From positions 62,001-126,000 of the forward strand of contig WBOU01000017.1 of NCBI GenBank assembly GCA_009268125.1: DNA of 64,000 nt. The letters are read 5' to 3'. The notes beneath the pieces are model-generated. The model searched no databases. It had not been told where the DNA came from and was given only the letters and a program-made list of their open reading frames with translations. Made by a program: the position numbers and the translations under genes. Origin of the DNA: Chloroflexia bacterium SDU3-3. Its GTDB lineage: Bacteria; Chloroflexota; Chloroflexia; Chloroflexales; Roseiflexaceae. Positions 9,718 to 18,181 of this stretch are shown here, piece by piece (the first letter of the stretch is position 1; every line of letters begins with the position of its first letter).

Positions 9718-10054
9718 CCAAGAGCGCACAAAGCCGGAGTCGCCACGTGCAGATCCCAAGCGACCCTCGGTGTTTGGGCGGCTCATCGCTGACATGCTCG
9801 GGTTTATCCACAGCCGCATTCAGGGCAACGCAAGGTCAAGGATGCCCCACAACCCACCAACACCCCGGATTTGGCTCATACCCTCTGACGGCTCGCCATC
9901 TAGAAGGCCACACAACCCGCTCGCCCCAACACAACGCCGCAGCAGCCTGGACACCCCTCCGGCGCTGTGGCATTGTGTTGCCCCCCTTCCCTTTTGGGCG
10001 CTTGTCCTTATAATAGGCAGGAAGAAGCCGCCTGCAAAAACACCTACAGGTTCG
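9718..10054. promoter_or_regulatory. gap with a DnaA-box match and a TATAAT -10 for the NERD gene
   Basis: TTATCCACA, a perfect DnaA box, lies at 9804-9812 but is single, so it does not by itself mark an origin. TATAAT at 10009-10014 is a consensus -10 about 40 nt before the ATG at 10055; no good -35 is present at the right distance. No gene is seen in the gap. Confidence 0.35.
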
Positions 10055-11209
10055 ATGAATCAACAAGAACCACCAAACAACACCACGCTCACGCTCGCCC
10101 AGGCCCGCGCGGTGCGCTGGAATAGGCCGCATCACGAGCGCACAATCGGTGACCTGCTCGATGAGGGGATACTCAGCCATAACGACATCGTATGGGGAGC
10201 CGAGAAGGCCTACCGCAGCGACCTCAGGGCCGCATGCCAAGTCATCCTCGCCGCGCACAAACGCCCCCCTGCAGCCGCCACCCGCACCACCCCCACCGAT
10301 ACCAATCCCAGCGCGCCCAGCGCAGCCCGGCCACCCGCCCCATTCCCCACCATCGACAAGAAGCCGGTGACGACACAGTCCGCCCATCCCCCCGCCGCGC
10401 CGCCCCGCTACGGCCCGCGCGTCATCCAGGCCAGCGACTACCTCAGCGAGAAGAAAGAAGAGCACTTTGGTCTGACCATGTACGGCTCGGGGATGGGCGT
10501 GATGATGATTATCTACGGCATCGCATCCGCCATCTCCGCACTAGCAAAGGGCCAGCCGATCGACTGGGTCTCGATTATCGGGTTCCTTGCGGGGCTGTGT
10601 ATTGTAGGGTGGTACATCTACCAAAACGGGCGGAGGTGGCGCATAGTTCACCTGGGCCTCGAAGGTGAGCAGCGCATCGTCGACCTGCTGCGCAACGCCC
10701 TCGACAGCCGCTGGACGATCTACCGCAATCTGAAGCTGCCCAACCGCGTCGCCGATCTCGACCTGGTGCTCGTCGGCCCCGGCGGCGTGTGGGCCGTACA
10801 GGTCAAGGCCTTCCGACCCGCCGTGCGCTACGCGGGCGGGCAGTGGCAGTACCACGCTGGCCGCGCCTGGCGCACCATCGACCCGCGCCAAAACCCCGCC
10901 AAGGTCGCGGGCCAGGCCGCCCAGCTCAGCCAGTTCCTCGCCAAACATGGCATCCAGCGCTGGGTCGAGACCGCCATCGCGCTGGCCGAGCCGGTGCCCG
11001 AGCGCGACGTGCAGGACTCGGCCATCCCCGTCTGGCTCCCCTACACGATCGAGCAGCGGGCGCGCGCCCTCCGCACTAGGTCCGAGCCAGGCGGCCAAGA
11101 GCTGGCCCAGATCAACCAGCTCCTCGAAACCCGCGCCGCCGAGCAGCGCGCCATCGAGGACGACCGCATCAGGCGCGGCAAACCGCTAGATGACAAGAAG
11201 GGCGCATAG
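10055..11209 (+). CDS. membrane-anchored NERD (nuclease-related domain) protein
   Basis: The ATG at 10055 follows a consensus -10 and removes a compositional N-terminal extension. The 384-aa product has three parts. Residues about 8-70 are a helical domain (HERTIGDLLDEGILSHNDI). A Pro/Thr-rich linker follows, with two membrane spans near residues 150-190 (GVMMIIYGIASAISAL and IIGFLAGLCIVGWYI). A NERD domain starts at GLEGEQRIVDLLR and carries RVADLDLVLVGPGGVWAVQVKA. The NERD family is distantly related to the PD-(D/E)XK nuclease fold. Here the core acid and the lysine of the VQVK strand are visible, so catalytic competence is possible. The gene lies between two proteins sharing a C-terminal module and beside a restriction-modification pair. 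A nucleic-acid-targeting effector tethered to the membrane is my inference. Confidence 0.8.
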   Translation: MNQQEPPNNTTLTLAQARAVRWNRPHHERTIGDLLDEGILSHNDIVWGAEKAYRSDLRAACQVILAAHKRPPAAATRTTPTDTNPSAPSAARPPAPFPTIDKKPVTTQSAHPPAAPPRYGPRVIQASDYLSEKKEEHFGLTMYGSGMGVMMIIYGIASAISALAKGQPIDWVSIIGFLAGLCIVGWYIYQNGRRWRIVHLGLEGEQRIVDLLRNALDSRWTIYRNLKLPNRVADLDLVLVGPGGVWAVQVKAFRPAVRYAGGQWQYHAGRAWRTIDPRQNPAKVAGQAAQLSQFLAKHGIQRWVETAIALAEPVPERDVQDSAIPVWLPYTIEQRARALRTRSEPGGQELAQINQLLETRAAEQRAIEDDRIRRGKPLDDKKGA

Positions 11210-11315
11210 ACGCGGCCAACTGCGGCACACCCTCCGCAGATAGCACGAGCGCATCCACCCCTCAGCGGAAAAGCTCGGAGCGCAGGAAACCCGCCTGTAT
11301 GGAGAGCCCACACCC

Positions 11316-12536
11316 ATGGACCACGAACCGCCAGCCACCCGCGATGCAGACAACGCTATGTCAGCGGCAGACCGAACGATCGTACAAACCCTCTCCAATC
11401 TGCTTGCGGAGGGGGAGCGGTTCGCGCACAAGCTGGCCCAACGACGCTTCAACCCATTCCGCACCGCCGAAGAACGCACCGCCTTCATGCACCGCTACGA
11501 GGACTGGTATGCCCGCGGGATGTCAGCGCTGCCCGCCGATCTCCAGCCCCACTTTGAAGACCGCTTCGGCGTGCTCGCCGCTATCCCTTCTGACTGGATG
11601 ACCTTCCGCTCAGAACTGCCGCTCACGCTCCAAGACCAGCTCACCGCGCTCCGCAGCGCCCGTCGGCGGCGGTGGGTACCAGAAACCGCATACCCCGCTA
11701 TCCACCGCCTCATCGCCACGATCTGCCGCACCACCTATCATGCCGAGCACACCCTTGATGATCTCTTCCTTGATGGTCACTGGGAGCCTGGCGCATACCT
11801 CCCCCCCTTCGACCCCTCGGAATCGGCCATGGAGCATCGCGCGCGGGGCTGGCTCGACGGGCTGCTGTTCTTCGCCCCGGCAGATGAGCGACGGGCGCTC
11901 CGAGCGATCTGCACGCTCCTGCGCACCAAGCCAGGGCGCGCGCAGGGCTATCGCGCGGCGCTCGATCAGGCCCTGCAGCAGCTCTCCGCGCCCACCAGCA
12001 CCCCAATGCCCGCGCAAAAGCGCGCCGCGCCGCCTGCGGCGGGGCCGATCTACCACTTCCACAGCCCGATCCACGCGGGTAAAATCAATCTCGGCGGCAC
12101 CGAAACCATTCAGCATGAAAAGATCATCATGGGCAGCAGCGTCGGTGGCGCGGCCTTCACGGAGGATCTCGCCGCCACCTACGCGCCGTTGCGCAGCGCC
12201 ACGCAGGCCATCGGCAGCATGGCCCACGGCTCCGCCGATGACCGGCAACAGCTCACCGCCCTCGTCCAACAGCTGAGCAGCACACTCATGGCCGCCCCGG
12301 TCGACGCGCAGGAACACGCCGAGGCGATCGCCGATCTCACCAGCGATCTGCTCGGCAAGGCCGCCAAAGAGCAGCCCAACCGCACGCTCATCACAATCAG
12401 CGCGGAAAGCCTCACGCAGGCGGCAGCAGCCGTTGAGGACACCCTGCCCGCTGCGCCCCCGCTCGTCCGCCACATCGTCCAGGTCGTCCAGAACATACTA
12501 TCTCCCGAGCAAGGAACAGCGATCACCCTTTTTTGA
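11316..12536 (+). CDS. two-module protein: novel N-terminal domain plus shared C-terminal module (copy 2)
   Basis: The product is 406 aa. Residues about 15-230 form an alpha-helical, Arg- and aromatic-rich domain that I do not recognise (phrases MHRYEDWYARGMSALP, YPAIHRLIATICRTTYH). After a Pro/Ala linker it enters the same module as the protein at 8956-9717: YHFHSPIHAGKINLGGTETI, SIGSMAHGSADDRQQLTALV, PNRTLITISAESLTQAA. No membrane segment is seen. A GGAGAG site lies 9 nt before the ATG. The 3' end overlaps the convergent gene at 12523 by 14 bp. The conserved module with different N-terminal modules in two nearby genes is the most unusual feature of this block. Confidence 0.75.
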   Translation: MDHEPPATRDADNAMSAADRTIVQTLSNLLAEGERFAHKLAQRRFNPFRTAEERTAFMHRYEDWYARGMSALPADLQPHFEDRFGVLAAIPSDWMTFRSELPLTLQDQLTALRSARRRRWVPETAYPAIHRLIATICRTTYHAEHTLDDLFLDGHWEPGAYLPPFDPSESAMEHRARGWLDGLLFFAPADERRALRAICTLLRTKPGRAQGYRAALDQALQQLSAPTSTPMPAQKRAAPPAAGPIYHFHSPIHAGKINLGGTETIQHEKIIMGSSVGGAAFTEDLAATYAPLRSATQAIGSMAHGSADDRQQLTALVQQLSSTLMAAPVDAQEHAEAIADLTSDLLGKAAKEQPNRTLITISAESLTQAAAAVEDTLPAAPPLVRHIVQVVQNILSPEQGTAITLF

Positions 12537-13107
12537 GTGCCTGGAGTCGCTGAACCCACTCTTTTCCAAGCGCGCTAAGCGCCACATAGGCTGCAAGATC
12601 AATTTTCATATCATCCTGAATCTCGCCAATCGTATGCGCATTCAGCATCTCAATCAAGCCAAGATAGCGTAATCTCCGAAGCTCTGTCCGAAGATTATGA
12701 TTCCCAAGATAGTTCGCCGTCCGGTTAGCGGCAAGGTTTTGCAGATGCGCCTGCTCAGAGCGAGGAATGAGCAGCGGAATAATATCCGCAATCTGCTGGA
12801 TGCGCGCTTCCTGGTCGATCTGTTTTTCTTTGACCTCCTCAAGCACCTGCATCTCTACCTTCACCCCCCCAGCCTCAAGAAGCTTGAGTCTTCGCAGGTA
12901 ATCAGGACGGATGATGATGAGGCTCAGTGCAGTGGTGAAGACGATAAAGAACAGGCTCGCCGCATCGAGCCGCTGGTCGGTCTTGAGATAGCCAAAGATA
13001 ACCCCGCAGCTATACACAACCGCCATGCTCATCACCAGCAGACCGCCTATGAAGCGAAGCGCCTGACCAACCCCATGAACAATCCTAGCTTGATTGATAT
13101 GGATCAT
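12523..13107 (-). CDS. membrane-anchored protein with coiled coil and winged-helix-like C-terminus
   Basis: I chose the ATG at 13107 because GGAGGG lies 7 nt upstream; a start 10 codons earlier is possible. The 194-aa product has two membrane helices near residues 12-37 (FIGGLLVMSMAVVYSCGVIF) and 46-63, then a charged coiled-coil segment (MQVLEEVKEKQIDQEARIQQ). The cytoplasmic end (NLRTELRRLRYLGLIEM) looks like a winged helix reading a wing and recognition helix. Its base composition is clearly less GC-rich than its neighbours, suggesting separate acquisition. The gene is convergent with, and overlaps by 14 bp, the module gene at 11316-12536. The family is not recognised; a membrane-bound sensor or regulator is a guess from the architecture. 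Confidence 0.65.
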   Translation of the reverse strand: MIHINQARIVHGVGQALRFIGGLLVMSMAVVYSCGVIFGYLKTDQRLDAASLFFIVFTTALSLIIIRPDYLRRLKLLEAGGVKVEMQVLEEVKEKQIDQEARIQQIADIIPLLIPRSEQAHLQNLAANRTANYLGNHNLRTELRRLRYLGLIEMLNAHTIGEIQDDMKIDLAAYVALSALGKEWVQRLQALKKG

Positions 13108-13419
13108 GACATGCCCTCCGATGAAGCCTTCTTCCACGCATCACACAACACACCGTCTGTTCTGACAGCGTGCCACATACACATATCAAGAAAACCATAC
13201 TGCGCATTTGGGTTACTGTCGAGACTCAGAGAAGACATCTTCACTTTTTGAACGACAAAACATCCACCAATGGGGAAGCCACATTCCTACCACTCAGCAC
13301 CCATCTTCGGGATGCCACCATCATGCCCATGGCCCCCAACCGAAACAAGGTCAGGTATAATGGGCTTTTCGCATGGGTGGTACGCCCACCCGCACGCCAC
13401 CCCTGGCACGTGAGCGACG
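13108..13419 (+). promoter_or_regulatory. divergent intergenic region with a -10 for the methyltransferase
   Basis: TATAAT at 13356-13361 is a consensus -10 lying 59 nt before the methyltransferase ATG at 13420. No good -35 is found at 16-18 bp. The region is AT-richer than its surroundings and separates genes on opposite strands. No controller (C) protein gene is present. Confidence 0.35.
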
Positions 13420-15120
13420 ATGCAGTACCAAGAACCGCTGCCCTTCTCCGTCTCTGACTGGCACCCCGCCCCTGCGGCGGAGCGCGGGGCCATCTTCACC
13501 CGCCCCGAGGTCGTGGCGTTCATCCTCGACCTGGCCGGGTATACCGCCGACCGACCGCTCGCGCAGCTGCGGCTGCTGGAGCCCGCCATCGGCCACGGCG
13601 ACTTTCTGCTCCCGGCCATCGACCGCCTGATCACCGCCTGGCGGGCCGACCCCGCGCTGGGCGGCGACGTGGCCGCGCTGGAGCCAGCTATCCGCGGGGT
13701 GGAGCTGCACGAGGAGAGCTTCCGCACCGCCCGCCAGGCGGTCATCGCGCTGCTGGTGCGCCGCGAGATCGCGCGCCCCGATGCCGAGCGCCTGGCCGAC
13801 ACCTGGCTCACCCACGGCGACTTTCTGCTGACCAACCTCGGCACCACCTTCCACGTGGTGGTCGGCAACCCGCCCTACGTGCGCCAGGAGCTCATCCCCG
13901 CCGCGCTCATGGCGCTCTACCGCGCGCGTTTCCGCACGATCTACGACCGCGCCGACCTCTACATCCCCTTCATCGAGCAGTCGCTCCTGCTGCTGGAGCC
14001 GGATGGCCACCTCGCGTTCATCTGCGCCGACCGCTGGATGAAGAACCGCTACGGCGGCCCGCTGCGCCAGCTGATCGCGGAGCGCTTCTTCCTCAAGACC
14101 TACGTGGACATGGTCGACACCCCGGCATTCCAGTCCGAGGTCATCGCCTACCCCGCAATCACCGTGATCGCGCACGCCCGCGGCACCACCACCCGCATCG
14201 CCCGCCGCCCGCAGATCGATGCCGCGGCGCTCCGTGCGCTGGCCGCCGCGCTGACCGCCGCGACGCCGCCCAGCACCGACCAAGTCCGCTGCCTCGACGG
14301 CGTCGCCGCCGGGGCCGAGCCGTGGATTCTCGAGTCGGACGACCAGCTCGCGCTGGTGCGGCGGCTCGAGGCCCAGTTCCCGACCATCGAGGAGGTGGGC
14401 TGCACCGTCGGCATCGGCGTGGCGACCGGGGCGGACAAGGCCTTCATCGGGCCGTTCGACGCGCTGGATGTGGAGGATGACCGCAAGCTGCCGCTCGTCA
14501 CCACCCGCGACATCGTCTCCGGCACGGTCGCCTGGCGCGGGCTGGGCGTGATCAACCCGTTCGACGACGCGGGCGGCCTGGTCCCGCTCGACCGCTACCC
14601 GCGCCTGCGGCGCTACCTGGAGGAGCGGCGCGCGGTCATCGCCAGCCGCCACATCGCCATGCGGGCCCCGGCCAGCTGGTACCGCACCATCGATCGCATC
14701 ACCCCGGCGCTGGCCCAGCGGCCCAAGCTGCTCATCCCCGATATCAAGGGCGAGGCCCACATCGTGTTCGAGCCCGGCGCGCTCTACCCCCACCACAACC
14801 TGTACTATCTAATCTCCGACACCTGGGACCTGCGGGCGCTCCAGACCATCCTGCGCTCAGGGATCGCGCGCCTGTTTGTCTCGGTCTACTCCACCCGCAT
14901 GCGGGGCGGCTACATGCGCTTCCAGGCCCAGTACCTGCGCCGCATCCGCGTGCCGCCGTGGGACGCCATCCCCAACGACCTCCGCCGGTCCCTGATCGAC
15001 GCCGCCGCCAGCGACGATCCGTCGGCAGGGAACCGCGCGGTCGCCCGCCTGTACCAGCTCTCTGCCGAGGAGCAGGATGCCCTCGGCGTTATCGGAGACG
15101 AGCCCACCCATGACGCTTGA
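13420..15120 (+). CDS. adenine-N6 DNA methyltransferase of a PaeR7I/XhoI-type R-M system
   Basis: The 566-aa product is a class-gamma type N6-adenine methyltransferase. The SAM-binding motif I region reads [14 protein letters not shown] near residues 50-60, and the catalytic motif IV is NPPY at residues 150-153. The C-terminal half carries a target-recognition region with [12 protein letters not shown] and HHNLYYLI, typical of the Eco57I-like/M.XhoI group. The partner endonuclease overlaps its stop codon by 11 nt, giving tight coupling. By homology of the partner, the expected target is CTCGAG. Two CTCGAG sites (14329-14334 and 14365-14370) occur within the methyltransferase gene itself. The ATG at 13420 has only a weak ribosome site. 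Confidence 0.9.
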   Translation: MQYQEPLPFSVSDWHPAPAAERGAIFTRPEVVAFILDLAGYTADRPLAQLRLLEPAIGHGDFLLPAIDRLITAWRADPALGGDVAALEPAIRGVELHEESFRTARQAVIALLVRREIARPDAERLADTWLTHGDFLLTNLGTTFHVVVGNPPYVRQELIPAALMALYRARFRTIYDRADLYIPFIEQSLLLLEPDGHLAFICADRWMKNRYGGPLRQLIAERFFLKTYVDMVDTPAFQSEVIAYPAITVIAHARGTTTRIARRPQIDAAALRALAAALTAATPPSTDQVRCLDGVAAGAEPWILESDDQLALVRRLEAQFPTIEEVGCTVGIGVATGADKAFIGPFDALDVEDDRKLPLVTTRDIVSGTVAWRGLGVINPFDDAGGLVPLDRYPRLRRYLEERRAVIASRHIAMRAPASWYRTIDRITPALAQRPKLLIPDIKGEAHIVFEPGALYPHHNLYYLISDTWDLRALQTILRSGIARLFVSVYSTRMRGGYMRFQAQYLRRIRVPPWDAIPNDLRRSLIDAAASDDPSAGNRAVARLYQLSAEEQDALGVIGDEPTHDA

Positions 15121-15844
15121 TCTGGTCAACTACGAGCAGCAGACCCGCGAGGCGATCCAGGCCTTCTGGGGCAACCGCGACCAGGCCCGCGCGAAGCAGC
15201 AGGAGGCCGGTATCATCGATGCGGGCGAGCGCGGCAGCGTGACCGCCGGGAAGAATATGGATGGGTTCATCGTGCTCATCCGCGACCTTATCCACGCCAA
15301 CGGGCTGCCCGACGCCCAGATCCAGCAGCGGACCGCGCTGCTCACGCTCCCCGGCTACTTCCGCCCGACCAAGCGCTGGGACCTGCTCGTCCTGCACCAT
15401 GGGCGGCTCATCGCCGCCCTAGAGTTCAAGAGCCAGGTCGGCCCCTCGTTCGGGAACAACTTCAACAACCGGGCGGAGGAGGCGATCGGCACCGCCCACG
15501 ACCTCTGGACCGCCTACCGCGAGGGGGCCTTCGGCAAACACCCCCGGCCCTTCGTCGGCTGGCTCATGCTGGTTGAGGACGCGCCCGGTTCGCGCACGCC
15601 CGTCCGCGACACCTCACCCAACTTCCCGGTGTTTCCCGAGTTCCAGGGCGCATCCTACCTCCAGCGCTACGACCTGCTGTGTCAGCGGCTGGTCCAGGAG
15701 CAGCTCTACACCACGGCCTCCGTCATCGCCTCGCCGCGCACCGCCATCGCCGACGGGCACTTCGTCGAGCTGAGCGCGATGACCGGGCTGCGCACGCTCA
15801 TCACCTCGCTCGCCGGACATGTGGCAGCCGAGGCCGCGCGGTAG
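15110..15844 (+). CDS. PaeR7I/XhoI-family type II restriction endonuclease
   Basis: The 244-aa product matches the length of PaeR7I (about 246). It has the family-specific stretch [19 protein letters not shown] followed by [20 protein letters not shown]. The PD-(D/E)XK catalytic core is visible as Asp91 (RWD), Glu105 and Lys107 (EFK). Later phrases [20 protein letters not shown] also follow the PaeR7I family. The enzyme is expected to cut C^TCGAG as a dimer. The ATG at 15110 overlaps the methyltransferase stop, so modification is translated before restriction. A strong hairpin follows at 15898. Confidence 0.93.
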   Translation: MTLDLVNYEQQTREAIQAFWGNRDQARAKQQEAGIIDAGERGSVTAGKNMDGFIVLIRDLIHANGLPDAQIQQRTALLTLPGYFRPTKRWDLLVLHHGRLIAALEFKSQVGPSFGNNFNNRAEEAIGTAHDLWTAYREGAFGKHPRPFVGWLMLVEDAPGSRTPVRDTSPNFPVFPEFQGASYLQRYDLLCQRLVQEQLYTTASVIASPRTAIADGHFVELSAMTGLRTLITSLAGHVAAEAAR

Positions 15845-15897
15845 CGCCGCTCGCGACGACGAGCGCCCCAGACCCTGCCACCCATGAGGGGCGCACG

Positions 15898-15942
15898 GTG
15901 CGAGACCGCCCTGCGACGATGTTCTGTAGGGCGGTCTCGCAC
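15898..15942. terminator. 15-bp hairpin closing the R-M operon
   Basis: GTGCGAGACCGCCCT (15898-15912) pairs perfectly with AGGGCGGTCTCGCAC (15928-15942) around a 15-nt loop, 53 nt after the endonuclease stop. No T tract follows. Confidence 0.6.
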
Positions 15943-16036
15943 GAGCCGAGAGCAATCACCACCGTCATTCTCGCCCACCGACCGATCTCCCCCAGGCCAT
16001 CGCCGAAGCCAGATCGCGCTGAGAAGCACCCACGCC

Positions 16037-16297
16037 ATGCCACACCCACTCGCCTACGACACGTCCCCCGCAGCGGAGGCTCGCCAGATCGCCTTCTTCC
16101 AGCAGCGCACCCCCACGGAGCGACTGGGCATAAGCTGCGAGCTCACGGCCTTCGCCTTTGTATACTCCCGCGCGGCGGTGCGCCGTCTCCATCCACACCT
16201 TGACCCGCTGGCGCAGGAGCGGCGCTTCGCCCAGCTCGCCTATGGCCCGGCCCATGCCGACCGCCTGCTCCAGGCCCCAACAATTGAGGGCAGCTAG
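16037..16297 (+). CDS. small helical protein paired with a nucleotidyltransferase
   Basis: The 86-aa product is soluble and mostly helical (ARQIAFFQQRTPTERLGISC, ERRFAQLAYGPAHADRLLQA). I recall small proteins of this kind immediately upstream of Pol-beta-like nucleotidyltransferases in Chloroflexia, but have no family name. Its stop codon (16295-16297) is in the same frame as the next gene, which continues without another stop, so the pair could have been one frame or simply be adjacent. The pairing resembles antitoxin-toxin layouts. That role is inferred. Confidence 0.6.
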   Translation: MPHPLAYDTSPAAEARQIAFFQQRTPTERLGISCELTAFAFVYSRAAVRRLHPHLDPLAQERRFAQLAYGPAHADRLLQAPTIEGS

Positions 16298-16336
16298 GCC
16301 ATCCCCGCCACCATCCTGCCGCTCACCCGTACGCTT

Positions 16337-17155
16337 ATGCAGCTGCACGTGCCCTACTATGTGGGCGGCTCGATCGCCAGCACCGCCTACAGCCTGCCGC
16401 GCACCACCTACGATATTGACATGGCCGCCGCGCTGGACCCCAGCCACGTCAGCCCGCTCATCGCAGGGCTCGCGCCGGTCTACTCTATCGACCACGCGTC
16501 CGTGCGGGAGGCCATTGCCCATCCAGATCGCGAGGCATCGTTCACGATCATCCACCATGAGACTGGCATCCCGCTCGACATCGTTGTCACCGCCGATCGG
16601 CCCTTTGACCAGGCGCGCTATGACCGCGCCCAGGAGCACTCTTTCCCCGGCACCGCAGCGCCCATCACGCTCGCCTCGCCAGAAGATATCATCCTCAACA
16701 AGCTGCGCTGCTCCTATCAGGATGGGATCAGCAGCCAGCAGGAGTGGCGAGATGTTGCGGGCATCATCCGTGTGCAGGATCAGCACCTTGACCAGTCATA
16801 CCTCCGCTCCTGGGCCACCAGCCTCGGTATCCGCCCGCTCCTCGACGCAGCGCTCCGGGGCGACGCCCCGCCTGCGGGCCCAGCCGCGCCGCCGGGGCCA
16901 GGGCTGCTCTTCTCGCACACCAGCACATGCTGCGGATGGTGCAGTGCCGATCATCCGCAGCATGCGCCGCACAGCCTACCTGAGCGAACGATGCAGCACA
17001 CCGCACCGCAGGCGCTCCCATCGATGCGCGATAGCACCGGACGAATCTACCCCACACCTCGGCCCTACAATTATGTCATGCTAGGAGTTCCGAAAAAAAG
17101 TGGATATAGGGAGGATTTCGGAGAGGTTTTAGGGGTGGTTTTCGGGAGGTTTTAG
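16337..17155 (+). CDS. Pol-beta-superfamily (MNT/AbiEii-like) nucleotidyltransferase
   Basis: The nucleotidyltransferase signature is present: a GGS turn (YYVGGSIAS), the paired carboxylates in TYDIDMA, and a third acid in IPLDIVVT. A later LASPEDIILNKLR segment is characteristic of this subfamily. The first ATG is at 16337, but homologous-looking sequence (ATILPLTRTL) begins about 12 codons earlier, directly after the previous gene's TAG, where only non-ATG codons exist; the native start is therefore uncertain. Conserved sequence ends near LLDAALRG (about 16860). The last 97 codons read through a hairpin at 16926-16964 and G-rich repeats, so the original stop has probably been lost. It is possibly a toxin or defence enzyme. 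Confidence 0.65.
   Translation: MQLHVPYYVGGSIASTAYSLPRTTYDIDMAAALDPSHVSPLIAGLAPVYSIDHASVREAIAHPDREASFTIIHHETGIPLDIVVTADRPFDQARYDRAQEHSFPGTAAPITLASPEDIILNKLRCSYQDGISSQQEWRDVAGIIRVQDQHLDQSYLRSWATSLGIRPLLDAALRGDAPPAGPAAPPGPGLLFSHTSTCCGWCSADHPQHAPHSLPERTMQHTAPQALPSMRDSTGRIYPTPRPYNYVMLGVPKKSGYREDFGEVLGVVFGRF
16926..16964. terminator. 13-bp hairpin inside the apparent 3' end of the nucleotidyltransferase frame
   Basis: CATGCTGCGGATG (16926-16938) pairs with CATCCGCAGCATG (16952-16964). Its position before the present stop codon supports the idea that the coding frame once ended about 60-100 nt earlier. Confidence 0.45.
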
Positions 17156-17184
17156 GGGTAGAGATAGGGAGGTTTTCGGGAGGA
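17107..17184 (+). repeat. G-rich short tandem repeats (GGTTTTAGGGG / GGTTTTCGGGA)
   Basis: The plus strand alternates GGTTTTAGGGG and GGTTTTCGGGA units, with flanking GGGAGGATTTCGG and GGGAGGTTTTCGGGAGG. At least five degenerate units lie within 78 nt, and the G runs could form a quadruplex. The repeats sit between the defence-like block and the maintenance block. An iteron, recombination boundary or simple slippage array are all possible. Confidence 0.6.
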
Positions 17185-17664
17185 AGTGAAGGTCGCCCTT
17201 CGGCGTCCCAATCGGGCACCCACGCGGACATGAATAGTCCATTTCCGCTGTTTCAAACAAAATGCCTTCTCCAGAAAAAACATTTTCTCGACCGCCTGTT
17301 TCCCGCTCACGATCGCAGACCACAGCTTGCACCGTGCGAGGATACGCGGCAGCACGCCCCGCAGACAACCACCCCCGCCAGGAGCTCCTGGCGGGGGCGA
17401 CAAGCGCATGGGGATAGCAACCTGTGGGAGTCGTCATAGTCGGCGATGATGATCAGGGGTTCCGCGATCCGGGTGAAACCGATGCGCTATCCTCGGGCAT
17501 GCGCCAAGGCTAAGAACGCGCCCGAACCACCCGCGCCGATTCGAGCGTGCCGATCTCCGCATCGAGTTGCGCAGCATCTCCTTGATCAGCGTGCGAGCCC
17601 GCTCGGGCGGGCATCGGTCTTGCTTTTTGCCCGAGCGGTCGGATAGAGGGCCACCCCAGCCGCG
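17185..17664. other. gap with a 26-bp perfect palindrome; no toxin gene found
   Basis: CCCCCGCCAGGAG/CTCCTGGCGGGGG at 17372-17397 is a perfect palindrome. I looked on the minus strand downstream of the antitoxin (below 17665) for a RelE/YoeB-like toxin and found no intact reading frame; the sequence is interrupted by stops in all frames. Confidence 0.5.
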
Positions 17665-17916
17665 TCACTCCGCGAGGTCGTGAGGGGCGACCACACCCGC
17701 GCGCGCCTGCGCGACCGCGCCTGCGAGGTGGGCGGCATTGGACGGATTTGCCAGCAGGGAGAGCGTCTCCTGCCAGGAGGTATACGTATCGAGCGAGATC
17801 AGCACCACCTGCTCGCCCGCCTCACCCACGATGATGGTCGGCTCGGCATCCGCCAGGACGCGCCCGATCACCTGCTCCAGATTTTGCTTCGCCTCGTGCA
17901 GCGTGATGGCCTTCAT
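17665..17916 (-). CDS. Phd/YefM-family antitoxin, apparently orphan
   Basis: The 83-aa product begins MKAITLHEAKQNLEQVIGRV and contains EPTIIVGEAGEQVVLISLDTYTSW, the classic Phd/YefM N-terminal DNA-binding fold. The C-terminus (AVAQARAGVVAPHDLAE) would be the toxin-neutralising tail. A near-perfect ribosome site AAAGGAGG lies 6 nt before the ATG. Type II antitoxins normally sit upstream of a RelE/Doc-like toxin, but none is visible in the 480 nt that follow on this strand. It may be a relic or a trans-acting anti-addiction protein. Confidence 0.88.
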   Translation of the reverse strand: MKAITLHEAKQNLEQVIGRVLADAEPTIIVGEAGEQVVLISLDTYTSWQETLSLLANPSNAAHLAGAVAQARAGVVAPHDLAE

Positions 17917-17989
17917 CTCTCCTCCTTTTGGCGCTCTCGCTCTCCTGGCCGTCGGTCGCCCTGCTGGATGTGTTTTATGTCACGCCATA

Positions 17990-18017
17990 TTGACGCAGGA
18001 GATTTTTTCGCTATACT
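17990..18017 (+). promoter_or_regulatory. promoter for the 18182-20359 operon
   Basis: TTGACG (17990-17995), a 16-bp spacer and TATACT (18012-18017) make a good sigma70 promoter. The implied leader of about 155 nt contains two hairpins, one at 18060-18088. Confidence 0.6.
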
Positions 18018-18059
18018 GAGCCCAGAGTACTTGGTTTCGTGAGGCGCACCAGAAACAGT

Positions 18060-18119
18060 ACGGGGCCGTGATTCGAGCACGGCCCCGTCAGCACGGGAAG
18101 GCAGCTCCCAACCGTGCTG
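18060..18119 (+). promoter_or_regulatory. two hairpins in the 5' leader
   Basis: ACGGGGCCGTG (18060-18070) pairs with CACGGCCCCGT (18078-18088). A second stem CAGCACGG/CCGTGCTG spans 18089-18119. Both lie between the promoter and the ATG at 18182, so they could act as a leaky terminator or attenuator. Confidence 0.4.
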
Positions 18120-18181
18120 CGCGCATGGTGCGTGATCACCAGGGCGTTTGTCAAGCCCTGAGATGAAAGGCAGCAGTTCCC

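Noticed and set aside
9804-9812. Perfect DnaA box as a replication origin
   Set aside because: A single box with no cluster, no AT-rich unwinding region and a distance of over 13 kb from the replication gene.
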